Shown here in pieces: positions 58,655 through 64,000 of a stretch of DNA of 64,000 bases (positions within the stretch are counted from its first letter, which is position 1; the number at the start of each line of letters is the position of its first letter). The notes below the pieces were generated by a model. That model was given only the letters and a program-made list of their open reading frames with translations. It ran no database searches and had not been told where the DNA came from. Origin of the DNA: Parapristionchus giblindavisi (lineage: Eukaryota; Nematoda; Chromadorea; Rhabditida; Diplogasteridae); assembly GCA_943737045.1 (NCBI GenBank), contig CALSFV010000095.1, positions 1-64,000 of the forward strand, in the 5' to 3' direction. The position numbers and the translations under genes are program-made.

Positions 58655-60783
58655 CTATTCATGTTCTTCTTTCACTAATTCTTTCTCATTTTTCTTATCC
58701 TTCTTCTTCTGAATCTTTTCTGCTCTCCTTGAACTTTTCTCGCTCTACAATTAAATTACTAATCTTGAAATGAATGATTATCGATTACCTTTTGCCCTGC
58801 TTGTTTCCATTTATTCACCCATCGCTTTATATCCTTCTTGAACATGAATGAATCACACTTATATAGTGTACACTTCCATGATTTAGCCGTACTCTGCAAA
58901 GGAATAATGATAATATTTTTATCATAAGTGATTTATTGTTTAATCAATCGATAATAAATATGAATAGTACATACATAAATACCCATTAGTATTCTCATAG
59001 TTTCAGTTTTCCTTGATACATCAAATACTGAACTATTCCATATAGATTCAAAGACAAATGAACCTATTGGTGATTCAATCAATGGTTGCCAATGATTCTG
59101 AAAGATAACAATGATTAGAGATCAAAGATCAAAGATCAACCAACCGTGAATGCTCTGATTACATGATTCTTGACATGATCAGATATTGTAGGCGATTTGA
59201 GTATTGCCTAAAACCCAGTTGTATATATGTTCTTCATTAAATATATAGTAATGTTTATATAGTTATGTAGGCAATAAACTCCAGACAAATATTTACGAAA
59301 GGGGATAATAAAGAGTGAATGATGAATAGGCGAGTTTTGTTATGTACCTTTTAATGAGGGATAGATTGAAACAAATGATTTAATGAATGTTGAAAGAGAT
59401 TATTGGAATAGATAACTTGGAATAGATCATATATGAGGCCGTTTGCGTAAGAATCGACTAAGTGCCGGCACAGCCAAATAGTCAAAAATTGGCAATCGGG
59501 GTTCTCAAGGGAGTTGTTGACGATGGTCATGCTCATTTTGCGCCCAGATGCACCGTTGAGGCCAGACGATGTCGTGTTGAAATCGCGTTTTCAGTCTTTT
59601 ATCCTCAACTAAAGGTATTAAAATTTGCAGACTATGCCCCCATGGGCAGAATTTGGTGGCGATCACGCCTGTTCAATTCGTTTTTCATGAAAAAGTTTCA
59701 GACATTTCAAAATTGGAATTTCTCTTAAAGTCAAATGCATTTTCTGCGAGATACATAGATCGGACCGCAATAGCTTCAGGATCCCATAGAAAAAATTTCA
59801 GCCAATTTCGCAGAAAATGCATTTGACTTTGAGAGAAATTCAAATTTTGAAAGTTTCAGAAACTTTTTCATGAAAAATGAATTAGACAGGCGTGATTGTC
59901 ATCCAATTCTGCCCCTGGGGGCATAGTCTGCAAATTTTAGTACCATCGGTAGAGGAGAAAAGACTGAAAACGCGATTTCCACACGACGCCGTCTGGCCTC
60001 AACGGTGGCTTTAGGTGAAAAATGAACATGACCATCATCATCAGCATCCTTGAGAACCCCGATCCCCAAAATTTAATTTTTTGACTGTGCCAGATTTCAC
60101 ATATTTTAGTCGACTCTTACGCAAACGGCCTCATATCTATATGACTAATGTGTCAAGAGATACACTACATAAAAGAACTTCGACGTCTACCTAATATAGT
60201 TTACCTGTACAACATGACTAGCAGTCTTATCAGTTGAAAGTTCACGAATAATTGATGGAGGAAATGATTGAATACATTCTTCAAGTGTAAGACAATGATT
60301 AAGATTGAATAATGATTGAAGAAGAAGACTACCCTGAATCAATAAAGTAATCGTATAGAAATAGATATCGATTGAATGAATATAGTAATCGGTAAGTATC
60401 ACTCACATGTACAGTACTTTTGCTCACATCAAAATCTCCCGATTGACTTCCTTTCCATGTAAGAACTTTGAAAAAGAAATCCTTCTTAGTGGATGCCTGC
60501 AATAAGTTTTATTAGATTAAGAGTAAGCTAATGGATGAAATCAATTAATACAACTGATTACCATACATATATTGAACATAAACATAAACAGATTACAATA
60601 TACAAAATATAAAATGTTGCATACCTTACTGGAATGAAAATATCGTCTGAGTTCCTTTATAAGAGGAAGTTGTAGTTCATCATGTCTTTCTACACATTTG
60701 ATAAGTGATGATACAATTGATACTTTATTGTTATCCAAGAATGATGGAATCAATGGAGAGAGATCATCCACTATATCTGTCGC
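58655..60783 (-). CDS. NOP9: NOP9-like pumilio-repeat nucleolar protein, 3' part
   Basis: Exons on the minus strand, from the first found (high end 60783): DIVDDLSPLIPSFLDNNKVS..VSSLIKC; WKGSQSGDFDVSKSTVH; GSLLLQSLFNLNHCL..SIIRELSTDKTASHVVQ; AILKSPTISDHVKNH; NHWQPLIESPIGSFVFESIW; SWKCTLYKCDSFMFKKDIKRWVNKW; then a Lys/Glu-rich tail with stop at 58657-58655. The order matches the C-terminal half of NOP9 ('GSLLLQHLL', 'SPAGSHVLDAIL', 'HGSRVLDAIW', 'FLKRREAWE'). NOP9 binds pre-18S rRNA and is needed for small-subunit biogenesis in the nucleolus. A palindromic element (59431-60136) lies in one intron. Upstream exons are not found: a hAT-type element occupies 60851-63791 and the rest lies outside the window. 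Confidence 0.75.
59431..60136. mobile_element. Palindromic element in a NOP9 intron
   Basis: About 700 bp with ends ATATGAGGCCGTTTGCGTAA and its inverse. Arms of about 330 bp pair closely (GCAGACTATGCCCCCATGGG is mirrored near 59915). No coding capacity. Target duplication ambiguous (possibly TA or ATAT, because the ends are themselves palindromic). Confidence 0.85.
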
Positions 60784-61599
60784 CTTTAATACATACAAGA
60801 TATTAGGTGGATATGAAAGTATCTCATACTTTCTAATCATGGATGTGCATTAGAGGTGACGAAACGAAACGGATAGCGGAATTTCGGTTGAGATAATTTG
60901 ATTATCTCCCCAGCCGAAACTCGAGATATGCTAATCACCTCCAGCCGGCTAGAGAGTGATTCTCGCCTATTCCGCTTCCATTCCGGTTCGTTCCGGCTCG
61001 TTCAAAAGTGATTTTGAGGGCGGTTTTTGCGGGGAAAACAACCAAATCGATCACAATATATAGTTTGCGTGCTTTTTAACCGTACTGCCCATCTTCACTT
61101 ATTTTTCGATCGTTTCGGAGGTTTGTATTTTGATCTACCACACTCGTGGGAGGTCAAAATATTTTGTTCCGTTTGTACTATTTTTGAAAAGGATGAATCA
61201 GCATGTTTATGTGGCGAAACAACGTAATAAATATAAACAAGACCATGCAAAATCATATCGATAACTTGAAAATATAACGTTGCTCTGAAATTTAAAAAGA
61301 AAAACAATAATCCAACAAGACTTCTAACAAATAGTATAATATATGTTAGACATGAAATCAATATACAGTGTAGGCAACAAGTCTCCGGATAATTTTACAT
61401 TTTTTAATAACTTGATCCAGGAAAGCAATCAAGCAGATCTTTTGAGTCAATGTACAGAATTTATAAAGGAATGCAACCATGATGTGTTGGTGATATTAAA
61501 AAGTTCATTATTGCGTAGTGATAGCGCAATCTAATTACACCTTTTTGAAAAATTTTATTTCTTTAGTCAAAAGTCCTGTTCTTCTGAAACATTTTGAGA

Positions 61600-62550
61600 G
61601 TGGAGAACCCTGCCAGGGCTGCACAGTCAAACAATCCGGAATGGCTCCGACTTCGATTTCTAGCTGTAGCAGGGTTGCAACGTTGACCCCCAAATTTTAT
61701 AACTCAGCTTCTAGATGTGCTAATGACCCGTTCTAGGTGCTAACATGATGCTAGTGGCGAGTAATGTTTATCCCATAGATTACGGTAGTCATAGGTCGTC
61801 ATTTGCCCTCAGGGCATAAAATAATTTTTGTTGGGAGGACCGATTTTGAGTCCCTACCGTTCAGAGGACAGGCCTTCTAAAATTATGGTTCCAGCGCAAG
61901 CAGTTTTGCAATGTATCATATATTTATTTCCATTATTTTGGTTTAGTTCCGATTCCTTTCAGACCTGTAGCAAAAGTTATGTTGAGGTCTACTCGGTGCG
62001 CGCTCTTGTGCTTTCTCTCTCACTGCTCTAATCCCTGGGCCTCTATTGATAAAATCTCTAATTTGCAAAGCACCTATGCATGTTGGAGATGTTCACAAAA
62101 GAGATGTTTTTTATTGGAGATGTTTACACTATTGCTGAACTTCGATCTTTGATCTTTGGATTTTTATTTTTACTCGCTGAAACAGAGTAGACCTCAGCAT
62201 AACTTTTGCTACGGCTCTGAAAGTAATCGGAACCAAATCAAAATAAGGGAAATAAATATATGATACATTGCAAAGCTGGTTGCGCAGGAACCATAATTTT
62301 AGAAGACCTGCCGTCTGAACGGTAGGGTCTCAAAATTAGCACACCCAACAAAAAAATATTTCATGCCCTGAGCGCAAATGACGAGTTATGATTACCGTAA
62401 TCTGGGGATAGACATTACTCGCCACTAGCATCATGTTAGCACTTATCACGGGTCGTTAGCGCATCTAGAACAGCTTGAAATCGGAATCGGAGCCATTCCG
62501 GATTGCGTGACTGTGCAGCCCTAGCGGGGTTCTACGCCTTTACAAGTACA
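61600..62550. mobile_element. Foldback insert within the mariner remnant
   Basis: Arms at about 61600-61990 and 62190-62550 are inverted copies: CAGGGCTGCACAGTC at 61615 against GACTGTGCAGCCCTAG at 62508, and ACATGATGCTAGTGGCGAGT at 61743 mirrored near 62430. The unpaired middle is about 200 bp. No frame of note. Confidence 0.8.
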
Positions 62551-62639
62551 GTAAACGGTTAGAACCGAATGAGCGACAGATCAAGCTCAAGCTCAAGCTC
62601 CGCTGAGAACGGTGACCTCAACTTTTTATGCGTTGTGCT

Positions 62640-63262
62640 AGGTACGCACACTTCAGCACGATGTTCAGCGAAGAGAATATCCTACCTTCAAAGACAACCT
62701 GAATATCGAGAACAACAGAATTATTGCCTCTGATCTTAAAGAATCCTACAAGACGGCTGGGGTCATGGGTCATATCAGTCTTCCACAATACGCCAAGGTT
62801 TTAGCTGCTGTTTGCCCAACTGGAAAGTCCACTCTTGTTTTGCCACTCCATGCGTCTAGATCAATAAGGCATATTTTACCAAGCACATCCTCGAAGACGC
62901 GCTTCTACTCCGATACCATACCCACTTCGGTCAGGACCACTAGACCTTTCGGTAAGATTCTGTCGTCAATGACATGACAAAGTTGACCCAGTCGTGGTTT
63001 TTCACCCATGCACTCGGCAAAATCCATCACATTGAATTACTTCCGAACTCCCCCAATCTCAACCTCCTCGACTGCAGTGCTTGGAGGTGTTGTAGGCCAA
63101 GATGTCCTCTATCAAGCACCAGAACCTCGACTCCCTCAGTGCTCCGCTTCTCAAGGCATGGGACGAACTCGATGACAACTACTTGCGGGAATCGGCAGTC
63201 GCATATGACAAGAGACTCATGGCTTGTGTCAGAGCTAAAAGAGACCACGGCGAGATTCGCTA
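62640..63262 (+). pseudogene. Mariner transposase remnant
   Basis: Pieces in three frames follow mariner order: INKAYFTKHILEDALL (like 'V....Y...HVL'), HFGQDH, then LLPNSPNLNLLDCSAW (the 'PPYSPDLNP.DY..W' catalytic-Asp region), then WDELDDNYLRESAV and KRLMACVRAKRDHGE (the conserved C-terminus). There are an in-frame stop and at least two frameshifts. The family's third catalytic residue, Asp, is present as LLDCS. Nonfunctional. Confidence 0.8.
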
Positions 63263-63799
63263 GTACACTACTGCTGCCCATATTCTTGATAAGCTTTACC
63301 ATGAACCATATCACTCATTTCCAAGGGGAGATTCATATGGAGACAACAGTTCGGGTAATTATGGCGCACCCTGTACATAAAATAATTTTTAAAATAATAT
63401 AAATATTTTTAAAATTAATATATTATGAAATATCAAACAGCAGAGAATGCTGAAAAGGTATCCATTTTCACAGCTGAGATATATCTTACCATTACTTTTA
63501 TTTCGAGGTAATAGTCTTTGACCTATCTCTATTGACAACCAAAAAATTTCAGCTTATTTTCAATTTTTGTTGTTGTAAAAGCGATAGCACCGGTGGTTCC
63601 AATCGCAAGCGGAACGAACCGGAACGAGCCGGAACAGACTCTCTCACTAGGTGAATTTGCATGAAGCCGAAACGAGAGTCAATGAGAGGTAGTTTCGCCC
63701 CGGTTTCGATAGGCTAATTGGCATTTGCCGAAACTAGCCTCATTTCTCGCCCGTTTCGTGAGGCGTTCCGGTTTTCGACTCACCACCTCTAATGTGCAT

Positions 63800-64000
63800 T
63801 CATCTAAATTAGCCCATTTATGAAGTATGCTACTGAATCAAATTTCGTATCATCTTTTTTACTTTAAGACGAAAATCGACGAGTGCTAAGAAAATTCAAG
63901 TTAGCGAGTCCATATTTCAAATTACCACTTATCATCAATAAAATGCGTCTGCAACACTGTTTGCGACCAATAAACTTTGATATCAAACAAAAAAATACAA
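63800..64000. other. Sequence beyond the hAT element, at the window edge
   Basis: AT-rich, no supported exon. If NOP9 continues here, its next upstream exon lies outside the window. Confidence 0.4.

Larger units (their letters stand above)
61376..63373. mobile_element. Degenerate mariner element inside the hAT element
   Basis: Candidate ends CAGTGTAGGCAACAAGT and, inverted, CAGGGTGCGCCATAATT, each next to TA. They are only moderately alike, but the second is close to common mariner termini. It contains a transposase remnant (62640-63262) and a foldback insert (about 61600-62550). Confidence 0.6.
60851..63791. mobile_element. hAT-type element, 2.9 kb, with nested insertions
   Basis: Ends TAGAGGTGACGAAACG and its inverse finishing CACCACCTCTA, flanked by a perfect 8-bp duplication ATGTGCAT (60843-60850 and 63792-63799). 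Subterminal GC-rich repeats such as GGAACGAACCGG and its inverse lie near both ends. No intact hAT transposase was found. The 66-codon frame at 61027-61227 may be a remnant. A mariner copy (61376-63373) occupies the middle. Confidence 0.85.

Overview
This is AT-rich animal nuclear DNA. The evidence is spliced genes with very short introns (mostly 35-60 bp, GT..AG, acceptors TTCAG or TTATAG) and metazoan proteins, including an adhesion GPCR, GGPS1, SART3, PRPF18, a GON4L-like protein and NOP9. Low-complexity DNA and nested transposons are abundant. A compact invertebrate genome fits; the phylum cannot be decided from this window. There is no bacterial operon, CRISPR array or phage.

Layout. 1-2.4 kb: a foldback element, the 3' exons of an unrecognised possibly NACHT-type gene, and a LINE reverse-transcriptase tail. 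2.4-16.7 kb: gene-poor pyrimidine-rich DNA with a 27-bp minisatellite (5.69-8.04 kb), an inverted-repeat element carrying a broken gene (8.63-10.9 kb) and a second foldback copy (10.9-12.3 kb). 16.7-25.5 kb, + strand: a 28-exon adhesion GPCR whose exon phases all agree. 26.4-39.8 kb, - strand: PRPF18, SART3 and GGPS1 in tandem, a possible polycistronic cluster, with a young Ty3/gypsy-like LTR retrotransposon (29.6-33.8 kb) in a SART3 intron. 39.8-40.4 kb: a divergent intergenic region. 40.4-58.1 kb, + strand: a GON4L-like gene swollen by transposons and minisatellites. 58.7-60.8 kb, - strand: the 3' part of NOP9, whose upstream region is split by a 2.9-kb hAT-type element containing a mariner remnant.

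Functional theme. PRPF18 and SART3 are both spliceosomal, NOP9 acts in ribosome biogenesis, GON4L in transcription control and GGPS1 in isoprenoid synthesis. These are housekeeping genes; most of the variable content is mobile DNA in their introns.

Most unusual points: (1) the LTR element has indistinguishable LTRs and a 5-bp target duplication, but its continuous frame lacks RNase H and carries altered protease and integrase active sites; (2) its leader repeats CTTTGTG at least nine times, about half in hairpin loops; (3) a tRNA-Ala(AGC) gene is split by a 1-kb palindromic element whose own arms carry tRNA-like boxes; (4) two large foldback elements enclose or contain homogeneous 31-bp and 43-bp arrays; (5) the GPCR has a cadherin-cadherin-FN3-EGF-HRM-GAIN-7TM order.
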